Of a DNA stretch of 20,349 bases, positions 6,891 to 14,094 are shown in pieces; position 1 is the first letter of the stretch, and each line of letters begins with the position of its first letter. This DNA is from Micavibrio sp. (lineage in GTDB: Bacteria > Pseudomonadota > Alphaproteobacteria > Micavibrionales > Micavibrionaceae): contig JAMONE010000269.1 of the NCBI GenBank assembly GCA_027066695.1, forward strand, positions 1 through 20,349. Reading direction: 5' to 3'. The notes below the pieces were generated by a model. That model was not told the origin of the DNA and searched no databases. It was given only the letters and a program-made list of their open reading frames with translations. Position numbers and translations under genes: made by a program.

Positions 6891-6920
6891 ATACTAGCAG
6901 CATAATGCTGCCTTTGTCAA
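6891..6920 (-). promoter_or_regulatory. Minus-strand sigma70-type promoter with a palindromic operator in the spacer
   Basis: On the minus strand, a perfect TTGACA (6920-6915) is separated by 18 bases from TAGTAT (6896-6891). The spacer contains the perfect palindrome GCAGCAT-A-ATGCTGC (6897-6911), placed where a repressor or a spacer-distorting regulator would bind. Transcription would run leftward into the small membrane-peptide ORF and end at 6604. The rest of the gap to 6988 is AT-rich and must carry the promoter for the rightward E1-like gene, but no convincing box is seen. Confidence 0.6.
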
Positions 6921-6988
6921 AAGATTATTAAAAAAATATAAATATAAAGCCATAGACCTTGCCCCTAGAATCAAAATATATTTAAATA

Positions 6989-8062
6989 ATGGATAATCAA
7001 GAACGATATAAACGCCAAATTATCTTGCCTGAGGTTGGCAAAGACGGGCAGGAGAGAATTTCAAATGCTTCCGTGCTTGTTGTCGGGGCGGGCGGGCTTG
7101 GCTCTCCTGCATTATTATATTTGGCTGCGGCTGGGGTCGGTCATATTGGTATCATTGATTTTGATAATGTTGATAAAACAAATCTGCAACGTCAAATATT
7201 GTTTAGCACCAATGATATTGGCAGTAATAAAGCCATAACTGCGGCCAAGCGATTGCAGGCTCTTAACCCCGACATAAAGATAGAAGCCTTTGATGAAGAG
7301 CTTGACAATAACAATATAGAAGAGCTGTTTAACCGTTTTGACATGGTTATTGACGGAAGCGATAATTTTGCTACAAAATTTCTAATTAATGATGCTGCGG
7401 TAAAAACAAGCACTCCGTTTATTTATGGCTCTATATTAGGGTTTGACGGGCAGGTTTCAGTATTTGCTCATAGCGATGATGCGCCGTGCTATCGTTGTTT
7501 ATTCCCTAACCCGCCCACAAGCTATATCCCCAATTGCGCACAAGCTGGCGTTATTGGCGCAGTAGCGGGAATAATTGGCACAACGCAAGCCATGGAAGCA
7601 ATAAAGCTGATAGTAAATCACAAAAGCTTTAAACCATTAACAAGAAGGCTATGGATAATTGATATGCATTCCATGGAAAATCGCTTGTTAAGCATTAATA
7701 AAGACCCAGACTGCCCTGTTTGTAACAAAAATAAAGCTGATATTGAGCTTAGCTATAAATCTAGTATATGTGGCTTTATTCCTGAAATAACGCCTAGACA
7801 AGCAATGGAAAATACAAGCGCACTGCTTATTGATGTTCGTGAAAAAGATGAATGGGAATTGGGGCATATAAAAGGAGCGCGTCATATCGCCCTCTCATGG
7901 TTAGTAAAGGGCAATATCCCTGACATATCCAAAAGCCAAGAAATCATTCTATATTGTCAAAGGGGCATAAGAAGCAAGCAAGCTGCCACATTGTTGAAGA
8001 ATTCTGGCTTCACTGATGTTACAAATATGAGCGGTGGCTATGGTGATTTTATTGCTATATAA
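6989..8062 (+). CDS. E1-like adenylyltransferase (MoeB/ThiF family) fused to a rhodanese domain
   Basis: Enzymes of this type adenylate the C-terminal glycine of a sulfur-carrier protein (MoaD, ThiS or similar) and can pass on sulfur from the rhodanese domain, for molybdopterin, thiamine or other thio-cofactors. Residues 1-240 are the adenylation domain: GAGGLGS at 33-39 binds ATP, DGSDNFATK is at about 122-130, a zinc site is formed by CYRC (167-170) and CPVC (242-245), and Cys183 in NCAQAGV is at the conserved active-site cysteine position. Residues about 265-357 are rhodanese, with DVREKDEWELGHIKGA and the catalytic-loop Cys323 in CQRGIRS. The arrangement matches MoeZ/MOCS3/Uba4-like proteins. 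No carrier-protein gene is nearby, so the pathway is open. The Shine-Dalgarno is weak. Confidence 0.93.
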   Translation: MDNQERYKRQIILPEVGKDGQERISNASVLVVGAGGLGSPALLYLAAAGVGHIGIIDFDNVDKTNLQRQILFSTNDIGSNKAITAAKRLQALNPDIKIEAFDEELDNNNIEELFNRFDMVIDGSDNFATKFLINDAAVKTSTPFIYGSILGFDGQVSVFAHSDDAPCYRCLFPNPPTSYIPNCAQAGVIGAVAGIIGTTQAMEAIKLIVNHKSFKPLTRRLWIIDMHSMENRLLSINKDPDCPVCNKNKADIELSYKSSICGFIPEITPRQAMENTSALLIDVREKDEWELGHIKGARHIALSWLVKGNIPDISKSQEIILYCQRGIRSKQAATLLKNSGFTDVTNMSGGYGDFIAI

Positions 8063-8116
8063 CGTTGCGCTGTGATATAGTGATGTATTCTATAACTTGA
8101 AGATAAGGGGTGTTTT

Positions 8117-8458
8117 ATGTCTGATAATAAAGCTGACGTAACATTGGTTGGTAAATTTTCTGATGCAGATGTTAAATATGGTGGGTTAATAAAAGCATCT
8201 TTGGCTTTTGATGATAGGTTTAATAGCATAACTGTTGGCAAGCAAACATATAACTTTGTAGATTCTGATGGGCTATCAGCCACAGCGTTAGAGACATTAG
8301 AAGCACAAGAAAATACATTTGTTTTTGATGGTGATTTATCGAATTTAATAATTGAGTTAGATAAGCACGGAATATTAGCATTACCAATTCATGCGGATGA
8401 TAAGAAAAAACTCACTGAAAACTTCATAGGGAGAGTTACTCCTGATTCTTTGGGTTAA
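8117..8458 (+). CDS. Hypothetical 113-residue protein
   Basis: Not recognised. The ATG at 8117 has an excellent Shine-Dalgarno (AAGGGG, about 7 bases away), so it is very likely a real gene. The product is mildly acidic, with no signal peptide, membrane segment or cysteine, and has short alternating hydrophobic stretches (NTFVFDG, NLIIELD, ILALPI) that suggest a small beta-rich cytosolic fold. It starts MSDNK, and the next gene starts MPDNR, but the rest is not obviously alike. It does not end in Gly-Gly, so it is not a ready substrate for the upstream E1-like enzyme. The base composition appears more AT-rich than the flanking housekeeping genes. Function is unknown. Confidence 0.8.
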   Translation: MSDNKADVTLVGKFSDADVKYGGLIKASLAFDDRFNSITVGKQTYNFVDSDGLSATALETLEAQENTFVFDGDLSNLIIELDKHGILALPIHADDKKKLTENFIGRVTPDSLG

Positions 8459-8531
8459 AGAGATATTTTGTTGCCATATCGCTATGTTATGTGATACAAA
8501 GAGGCTATATAAAACAAACAAGGGAAATATT

Positions 8532-9005
8532 ATGCCAGATAACCGTAATACTTATGCTCTGAGACGTGTAGAAATTGTTCCATTGCAAACTGTTTTTACT
8601 GGAGAGGCTGAGTCTAGAGGGTTTGATTTTACTCGTGATATTGGAAGGGTAGAAAGAATAGAACAAAATATGTCTAGTAACTATACATATGGCGGGTATC
8701 TTATTATGCACCTAAAGGATGGGAATAAAATTGCACATTATAATGGTGAAAAAGAATCTGGCTCACTTGAAACTTTTGTTGATACTCATATTGATGAAAT
8801 AACAGGAAGCATAGCTGATATTAAAGTTATGGGTACTGGTGTTTCTGGACGGCCTCTTTTTCCTGATAGTGATAACAATACAAGCACTCTTGGTCAGTGC
8901 GCTTTGGCATTTAAAGCACATCATGAAGCAGACCCTGATTTGAGTGCTAATCGTAAACTTCCCGAAAGTCATGCTTCTGGATTATATTTGAACATGGGCG
9001 CTTAA
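8532..9005 (+). CDS. Hypothetical 157-residue protein
   Basis: Not recognised. The frame is open from 8484, but the ATG at 8532 has AAGGGA at a proper distance and gives a product starting MPDNRNTYAL, so it is preferred. The protein has no signal peptide or membrane span. The middle (GGYLIMHLKDG, KIAHYNGEKESG) looks like beta-strands and turns, followed by a Thr/Asp/Ile segment and a C-terminal part with LGQCALAFKAHHEADP. It ends four bases before the convergent hisE stop, and no terminator is visible between them. Together with the preceding gene it forms a small two-gene island of unknown function. Confidence 0.8.
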   Translation: MPDNRNTYALRRVEIVPLQTVFTGEAESRGFDFTRDIGRVERIEQNMSSNYTYGGYLIMHLKDGNKIAHYNGEKESGSLETFVDTHIDEITGSIADIKVMGTGVSGRPLFPDSDNNTSTLGQCALAFKAHHEADPDLSANRKLPESHASGLYLNMGA

Positions 9006-9009
9006 AAAC

Positions 9010-9363
9010 TTAACTATTTCTACTGGCTTTTTCGTCATGTCCAGAAGTGCCAAAGCGGTTTTCCAATATATCAAAGACATCGGATGGCGCAACGTTATGG
9101 TGGGCGAGCATAACCATCATGTGAAACATAAGGTCTGCGGCTTCGCCCCTGATATTGTTTTGTACATTTTCATCATCGGGAGTTTTATCGAGTAAATAAG
9201 CTTCATCAATAAATTCCTGCGCTTCTTCTAAAATCTTTCCCGCGATTTTTGGCGTGCCTTTTTCATATAGGCTCGCAACATAGGATTTTTCACCTGTCGC
9301 AACTTTACGTGCCTGTAAGATTTTGTAAATTTGGTCTAATATATGATGATTATCTTTGATCAC
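9010..9363 (-). CDS. hisE: Phosphoribosyl-ATP pyrophosphatase
   Basis: Catalyses the second step of histidine synthesis, phosphoribosyl-ATP to phosphoribosyl-AMP plus pyrophosphate. The 117-residue product is the all-alpha MazG-like HisE fold: SYVASLYEKGTPKIAGKILEEAQEFIDEA carries the metal-binding acidic residues, followed by RGEAADLMFHMMVMLAHH and the tail TSGHDEKASR, all family signatures. The start is a GTG at 9363 that overlaps the end of the glycosyltransferase gene by 14 bases, implying translational coupling. It is separated from any other his gene in the window; here it is the last gene of a leftward unit with a secreted unknown protein and a glycosyltransferase, an unusual place. 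Confidence 0.93.
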   Translation of the reverse strand: MIKDNHHILDQIYKILQARKVATGEKSYVASLYEKGTPKIAGKILEEAQEFIDEAYLLDKTPDDENVQNNIRGEAADLMFHMMVMLAHHNVAPSDVFDILENRFGTSGHDEKASRNS

Positions 9364-10144
9364 GTAGCCATGCCCCCCAATAAACGCGCCGTTTACCTAT
9401 ATTTTCGCATAGCTTAAACCATGTACGTGTTAAAGGATAGAGCGTACGCGCCGCGCCCTCCAGCTTAAGAGTTTTATCAAATCGCGTGTCATTGCCAATT
9501 GTGCTTTCTTCCTCGGGATCAGGATATAAAGGCGCGGGATATAATACAAGCGTCTCTAGCCCTGTCTCCCAGCACCTACCTTGCAGCGTATCAATAGGCA
9601 GCCAGTTTCGTTCCATATGTTTAAGCATTATTTGTGCAGCTTTTAATGTTAAGGCATAGCCATGCGCTCCGCCTGGAGCAGTTGGCAGACGCGCAAATTG
9701 ATAACGCGTATCGCCAAGCTTTGTAATTTTTCTGCATCCTCGCTTATATATTTTCTTACTACCGAGAAAGCGCACGACATCCCATTTTACGGATGTATTT
9801 ATCATTGCGCCAAGGGCTTGTTTAAAGTCATTTTCAAAGATAACATCATCTTCCAAAATAACAGCAACAGGGATTTGCTCATCCACCATTTTTGCGAATA
9901 TTTTACGATGAGATAGCAAGCATCCAACCTCGCCCTTAGTCATATCACGCCCAAAATAACGCTTTCTTTTGACGCTGTCATAAACGGCGGAGATTTCCGT
10001 ATCATTCATGTCGCAGCCATTTACCCCTTCTATGAAGATGCCTTCCAGCCCTGCTTTTTTAAGACGCGCATCAATTGCTTTGCGGCGAGTTGTGTCTTTT
10101 TGCATATTGATAATAAATATAGGAGGTAGATTTTCCGCGCCCAT
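9350..10144 (-). CDS. Glycosyltransferase family 25 (LPS/LOS-type)
   Basis: GT25 enzymes add sugars, often galactose, to lipooligosaccharide in Gram-negative bacteria. Visible features: IFIINMQKDTTRRK near the N-terminus, the family's hallmark beginning; GEVGCLLSHRKIF at about 71-83; VAVILEDDVIF with an EDD acidic cluster that would bind the metal-nucleotide sugar; and GGAHGYALTL, another conserved GT25 segment. At 264 residues the length is typical, with no signal peptide or membrane span, so it is likely to act at the cytoplasmic face of the inner membrane. The ATG at 10144 lies seven bases after the stop of the secreted-protein gene. The specific sugar and acceptor cannot be read from sequence. 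Confidence 0.9.
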   Translation of the reverse strand: MGAENLPPIFIINMQKDTTRRKAIDARLKKAGLEGIFIEGVNGCDMNDTEISAVYDSVKRKRYFGRDMTKGEVGCLLSHRKIFAKMVDEQIPVAVILEDDVIFENDFKQALGAMINTSVKWDVVRFLGSKKIYKRGCRKITKLGDTRYQFARLPTAPGGAHGYALTLKAAQIMLKHMERNWLPIDTLQGRCWETGLETLVLYPAPLYPDPEEESTIGNDTRFDKTLKLEGAARTLYPLTRTWFKLCENIGKRRVYWGAWLRDQR

Positions 10145-10151
10145 TTTTAGA

Positions 10152-10928
10152 TCAGTCCTTGTAAAGATCGAATGGGTGAGGGTATTTTTCTTCTTCAGGA
10201 GTATTTTTTATACGGAAAATTTCTTCGTGCCATGGAGCAACATAATCCCATAACATGTGTTCCTCATTGCCTTCATATGAGCGAACATTACATTTTAAAT
10301 AGGCAACCTCACCAACCATAAGCCAATGATTATTAGGGCTTGTTGTAACTGGATGTTTGTAATTCACTTTAGAAATACGCACATGCACGACTAGGGTTGC
10401 CTCGAAATCTTCATTTTCATATGGGATTTTGCTTAAAATTGCAGCATTTTGTGTTTCATTTAATGACATGTTTGAAAACATAGCTAAACGATTTATAACT
10501 AAGGATAGTGTATCTTTGCCATAAGGATAGTTGAATGTTGGGGTGTACTCTTTAGATGTATCGAAAAAATTAAATAATATTCGCGGCTTTTTCCCATCTA
10601 CAGAAGGAATATATTTTGCCAAGACATTAATTTTTAATTCGAGGAGATCTATATCTTGATCATATAAACCATAGCCACCCCCCAAGCGCATTGTTTCTTG
10701 CAGCAGGTAATTTTCCTGCTCTCTAGGTGATAAGGTGTTATATGTGTGTTTAGAGCTTATCCAATATTCGTAATCGGGAGAAGTTCCAAGGGCGCGAAAA
10801 AATGCAAAGACAGCCTTTTCCTTAGATGTTACTCTGGTAGTGAAAGAGTTTGAAGCATCCGCAGGAATTACTTGCATCAAAATAAGCAGAGGTAAAATTA
10901 TATAAAATAGAATTTTTTTTTTGAGCAT
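10152..10928 (-). CDS. Hypothetical secreted or periplasmic protein, 258 residues
   Basis: Not recognised. The frame stays open upstream to 11039, but that extension overlaps the Smr-domain gene. The ATG at 10928 starts a clear signal peptide: MLKKK, a hydrophobic run ILFYIILPLLILM, then a likely signal peptidase I site after PADA. The mature part is soluble, with aromatic and charged residues (for example KYIPSVDGKKPRILFNFFD, MLWDYVAPWHEEIFRIK) and a charged C-terminus. Its gene is first in a leftward unit with the GT25 enzyme and hisE. The 37-bp gap to the divergent Smr gene must carry both promoters and ribosome sites. A cell-envelope role alongside the glycosyltransferase is possible but is only an inference from context. 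Confidence 0.75.
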   Translation of the reverse strand: MLKKKILFYIILPLLILMQVIPADASNSFTTRVTSKEKAVFAFFRALGTSPDYEYWISSKHTYNTLSPREQENYLLQETMRLGGGYGLYDQDIDLLELKINVLAKYIPSVDGKKPRILFNFFDTSKEYTPTFNYPYGKDTLSLVINRLAMFSNMSLNETQNAAILSKIPYENEDFEATLVVHVRISKVNYKHPVTTSPNNHWLMVGEVAYLKCNVRSYEGNEEHMLWDYVAPWHEEIFRIKNTPEEEKYPHPFDLYKD

Positions 10929-10965
10929 ATTACATTTTAAACAATTAATTAAACATAGCGATATA

Positions 10966-11520
10966 ATGACTGATAAAGATAAGAAAAGCCAGAGCAAACA
11001 TAATAAAAAAGATGCTGACAGCAATATATGGGATGACATGATGGCAGATGTAACCCCGTTAAGGGGTAGGGATAAAATTGAAATTCAAAAGAAAAACATC
11101 AATAATTCTCCGTCTGAAATCTGTAAAGAGCCTTTTTCTACTGATAACTATAAACACACACATACTCCGCCGCAGCATAAAAGCAATGAGATAGATCACA
11201 AAACAGCTACGCGCCTTAGGCGTGGGCAAATGTCAATTGAGGCGCGGCTTGATTTGCATGGTATGACGCAAAATCAGGCATATGATGCATTATTATCGTT
11301 TATTTTGTGCGCTCATTCTAACAAAAAACGCTGTGTACTTGTAATTACGGGTAAAGGAAATAAATATGGAAGTGAAGATATCGGGGTTTTAAAGCAAAAA
11401 ACTCCCGAATGGCTAAACAGCTCCCCGCTCCAGCAATATATATTGAAAATTCAGCCCGCCCGCCCAAATCACGGCGGCGATGGTGCGCTATATGTGCTTT
11501 TAAGACGAAACAGAGATTAG
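10966..11520 (+). CDS. Smr-domain protein
   Basis: The Smr domain occurs in MutS2 C-termini and in stand-alone proteins with nuclease or nucleic-acid-binding activity; the role of the short stand-alone alphaproteobacterial forms is not settled. The first ~90 residues are hydrophilic and probably disordered (MTDKDKKSQSKH, then Lys/Asn/His-rich). The C-terminal ~90 residues form the domain: LDLHGMTQNQAYDAL, VLVITGKGNK, and HGGDGALYVLLRR, the three Smr motifs. The ATG at 10966 (184 residues) is preferred over a TTG at 10921, because the longer form overlaps the signal-peptide region of the divergent gene. The Shine-Dalgarno is weak. The next gene, rpe, follows after about 105 bases. Confidence 0.9.
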   Translation: MTDKDKKSQSKHNKKDADSNIWDDMMADVTPLRGRDKIEIQKKNINNSPSEICKEPFSTDNYKHTHTPPQHKSNEIDHKTATRLRRGQMSIEARLDLHGMTQNQAYDALLSFILCAHSNKKRCVLVITGKGNKYGSEDIGVLKQKTPEWLNSSPLQQYILKIQPARPNHGGDGALYVLLRRNRD

Positions 11521-11525
11521 GGGCA

Positions 11526-11563
11526 TTATCCATTAAAAATGCTGTGGATATTTCTGTGGATAT
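11526..11563. repeat. Tandem DnaA-box-like repeats before rpe
   Basis: TGTGGATAT occurs twice (11543-11551, 11555-11563), separated by three bases. Each is one mismatch from the DnaA box TTATCCACA on the opposite strand. A weaker plus-strand TTATCCATT precedes them (11526-11534). They could be DnaA contacts controlling rpe or simply a local direct repeat; no AT-rich unwinding region or larger cluster is seen, so an origin is not proposed. Confidence 0.35.
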
Positions 11564-11626
11564 CTGCTAGGTTAGTGATGTAGTTATTCATATCCGCACA
11601 TCCTTTTCCTTGTTTGAGTATTCCAC

Positions 11627-12286
11627 ATGACCCGTAATAATATAAAAATAGCACCCTCTATCCTTTCTGCCGATTTCTCGAAATTGGGCGAGGAAGTATC
11701 CGCCATTGACAAAGCGGGCGCAGATTACATCCATATTGATGTGATGGATGGGCATTTTGTGCCAAATATAACCTTTGGTGCGCCTGTGGTTAAATCTATT
11801 CGTAAATGCACGGACAAGGTTTTCGATGTTCATTTGATGATTTCACCTGTTGATTACTTGATTGACGATTTTGTTGATGCAGGCGCGGATATTATTACCG
11901 TTCATGAGGAAGCGGGAGCGCATCTACACCGCAGTTTACAGCATATAAAGGCCAAGGGCGTTAAGGCTGGTGTATCTTTAAACCCGCACACACCGCTTGA
12001 GGCCATCAAGCATGTTATGGATATGGTTGATATGATTTTAATCATGACGGTAAATCCGGGTTTTGGCGGGCAGAGCTTTATCCCCTTGCTTGATAAAATA
12101 TCCGATGCACGTCGTATGATTAATAATGAGGGGCGAGATATTGATTTAGAAGTGGATGGCGGGGTTAATTCAGATACGGCAAAACAAGCTATAGCAGCAG
12201 GAGCAAATGTTTTAGTTGCAGGCAGCGCAGTATTTAAGGGCGATGCAAGCGCGTACGCTGATAATATTAATGCTTTAAGATCGTAA
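11627..12286 (+). CDS. rpe: Ribulose-phosphate 3-epimerase
   Basis: Interconverts ribulose-5-phosphate and xylulose-5-phosphate in the pentose phosphate pathway, as a metal-dependent TIM barrel in the cytosol. The 219-residue protein is full length, with IAPSILSADF at 8-17, metal ligands and catalytic residues His36, Asp38 and His69 in YIHIDVMDGHFVPN and FDVHLM, the phosphate-binding NPGFGGQSF at 143-151, and catalytic Asp177 in LEVDGGV. The ATG at 11627 gives the usual family N-terminus, although the Shine-Dalgarno is not obvious. The following heparinase-like gene starts 15 bases later, a pairing I recall from other alphaproteobacteria, so they are probably cotranscribed. Confidence 0.97.
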   Translation: MTRNNIKIAPSILSADFSKLGEEVSAIDKAGADYIHIDVMDGHFVPNITFGAPVVKSIRKCTDKVFDVHLMISPVDYLIDDFVDAGADIITVHEEAGAHLHRSLQHIKAKGVKAGVSLNPHTPLEAIKHVMDMVDMILIMTVNPGFGGQSFIPLLDKISDARRMINNEGRDIDLEVDGGVNSDTAKQAIAAGANVLVAGSAVFKGDASAYADNINALRS

Positions 12287-12301
12287 GAATAAGGAAATAT
12301 T

Positions 12302-13930
12302 ATGGTTTTTCATATGATCGAAAATTTAAAAAACAAAGCCAGCCATATGGCCTATAACAGCTTTTTATATAATTGGAGCTTAAGCGAAAGCCCCCCTGAC
12401 AGGCTGATTGTAAGGCCAGTTGACCCATGGCCAGGTGACCTTGAAAAAGCACAACATCTGCTTGATGCCGCAGGGGTCGGCGCACGTACAGGTGCAAAAT
12501 GGTGCGGTGAATGGTGGACACCCGAAGATGGTGATAATATATGGCTCTCACATATGCATGGCTTTACATGGCTGCGTGACCTGCGCGCTCTTGACGGCGG
12601 ATTATCGCGTGAGCAAGGCCGCCTAATGATTGAAAGCTGGATTGATTGCAATGATAATTGGCAAATAGATAGTTGGCGTGGTGATTTAATCGGTTGCAGA
12701 CTTGCTATGTGGATTTGTCATTACGAGTTTTTCTGCGCTAATGCCAGTGAAGAATTTGAGGATAAATTCTTATCATCTATTGTTAAGCAAGCCAAACATC
12801 TAAGCAATGCTTTGGATAAATCGCACGGCATTGCACGGCTTGAGGCTATAAAAGGATTGCTTTATGCGGCAATTGCTCTTGATGGGCATGAAAAATGGAT
12901 TGAACAAGCATTAAATGCGTTGAAAATAGAGGCAAACAGCCAGATATTACCTGATGGCGGCCATGCTTCGCGCAGCCCTGCTATATTGCTTGATGCGCTT
13001 GAGATTATGGTTGATTTGCGTATAGCATTACAAGCTGGCGGTTATCCCGCTCCTGAATTTCTTGGTGATGTGATTGATAATATGAGCGGCGCACTTAGGC
13101 TGCTGCGCTATAATGATCGCAAGCTTGCCTTGTTTAATGGCGGGCAAGAGGGAGATAATGCTGCGATTAACTTAATTCTGGCGCAAGCAGGAGCGCATAA
13201 AAAACCGCCAAAAAGCCTGAAAGACAGCGGGTATGAGCGTTTAGAGCTAGGGCGATCTATGCTGGTTATGGATGTTGGTAAGATAGCCGATGCGTCATAT
13301 GATGAACACGCGCACGCATCTGCGCTGGGTTTTGAGTTTTGCTATGGTAAAAACCGTTTATTTGTTTCTTGCGGCTCTCACCCTGTGTCTGAGGAATGGC
13401 GCGATGCTATGCGCTTTACTGGCGCACATAACAGTGTATGCCTCGATTATCGTAATTCTTGCGAGATTAAAAAGGATGGGCATTTCGGGCGTAAAATCAT
13501 GCAAAGCACTATTCATCGCGAGGAAACAAAGGATGCCGCTCTTCTTATCGCATCCCATGATGGCTATGTCCCGCTTAACGGAATTACTCATACTCGTAAA
13601 ATTTATCTGGCGGATGAAGGGCATGATTTGCGCGGCGAAGATATGCTCTCATGTGCGTTTGAACTTACCAAGCCTGTTGAAACTGCCATAAGATTTCACC
13701 TTCATCCCAGTGTTAGCTGCTCGTTCATTAATGATGGGCAAGAGATTTTACTGCGGATGCCAGGCGGCGTTGGTTGGCGTTTTTCTCGCTCAGCAGGGGG
13801 CTTGGCATTAGAAGATAGCCTGTATTTGGGCAGCGGCATTACCCCGCGCAAAACCAAACAAATCGTGATTTATGGCCAAATGAGCGAAGACGAAGCCTGC
13901 GTTAAATGGACGCTAAAACGTGAAATGTAA
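12302..13930 (+). CDS. Heparinase II/III-family protein
   Basis: The family includes polysaccharide lyases, but the alphaproteobacterial members next to rpe are uncharacterised, and a lyase activity should not be assumed. The 542-residue product has an N-terminal alpha/alpha-toroid-like region rich in Trp (HGFTWLRDLRAL, SWRGDLIGCRLAMWICHYEFF, ILPDGGHASRSPAILLDALEIM) and a C-terminal beta-rich heparinase II/III region (DEHAHASALGFEFCYG, FVSCGSHPVSEEWRDAMRFTGAHNSV). There is no signal peptide, so it is probably cytoplasmic. The start is supported by AAGGAAATATT before the ATG. It follows rpe by 15 bases, and a 247-bp regulatory gap follows. Confidence 0.85.
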   Translation: MVFHMIENLKNKASHMAYNSFLYNWSLSESPPDRLIVRPVDPWPGDLEKAQHLLDAAGVGARTGAKWCGEWWTPEDGDNIWLSHMHGFTWLRDLRALDGGLSREQGRLMIESWIDCNDNWQIDSWRGDLIGCRLAMWICHYEFFCANASEEFEDKFLSSIVKQAKHLSNALDKSHGIARLEAIKGLLYAAIALDGHEKWIEQALNALKIEANSQILPDGGHASRSPAILLDALEIMVDLRIALQAGGYPAPEFLGDVIDNMSGALRLLRYNDRKLALFNGGQEGDNAAINLILAQAGAHKKPPKSLKDSGYERLELGRSMLVMDVGKIADASYDEHAHASALGFEFCYGKNRLFVSCGSHPVSEEWRDAMRFTGAHNSVCLDYRNSCEIKKDGHFGRKIMQSTIHREETKDAALLIASHDGYVPLNGITHTRKIYLADEGHDLRGEDMLSCAFELTKPVETAIRFHLHPSVSCSFINDGQEILLRMPGGVGWRFSRSAGGLALEDSLYLGSGITPRKTKQIVIYGQMSEDEACVKWTLKREM

Positions 13931-13986
13931 TATTTAGTCAATAAAAATCTCTTGCAAAAAATAAATCTATGAGTTACACGTAATAT

Positions 13987-14061
13987 ATGAATAATTTGAA
14001 TGTACTCAGCGTTGTCCTTTTACCTGTCGTCCTTGTGGATGAGGGGGGCTTGCGCGTGTAA
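13987..14061 (+). CDS. Val/Leu-rich leader peptide of the ilv operon attenuator
   Basis: A 24-codon ORF starting MNNLNVL and containing SVVLLPVVLV: seven Val and six Leu codons, densest at codons 9-17, with no Ile. It lies 117 bases before ilvB and directly before a terminator and a competing antiterminator, the standard architecture of a ribosome-mediated attenuator. When charged tRNA-Val or tRNA-Leu is short, the ribosome would stall in codons 9-17 and leave 14041-14054 free to pair downstream. Its Shine-Dalgarno is weak. It is too short for normal gene calling and is easily missed. Confidence 0.85.
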   Translation: MNNLNVLSVVLLPVVLVDEGGLRV

Positions 14062-14094
14062 ATTTACACAAAAATTCAAACGCAAACGCTCCTC
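14041..14094 (+). promoter_or_regulatory. Antiterminator of the ilv attenuator
   Basis: GAGGGGGGCTTGCG (14041-14054, inside leader codons 19-23) can pair with CGCAAACGCTCCTC (14081-14094): eleven Watson-Crick pairs, one G-U and two mismatches. The second strand includes the left arm of the terminator, so the two folds exclude each other. Between them lies a perfect palindrome, GTGTAAATTTACAC (14056-14069). A ribosome reaching the leader stop would cover 14041-14054 and allow termination. Confidence 0.7.

Noticed and set aside
8117..8458. 113-residue protein as a ubiquitin-like or sulfur-carrier substrate of the upstream E1-like enzyme
   Set aside because: The C-terminus is DSLG, with only one Gly, and no ThiS/MoaD-like pattern is visible.
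10929..11039. Longer N-terminus for the secreted protein
   Set aside because: The extension overlaps the start of the Smr-domain gene, while the ATG at 10928 begins a textbook signal peptide.
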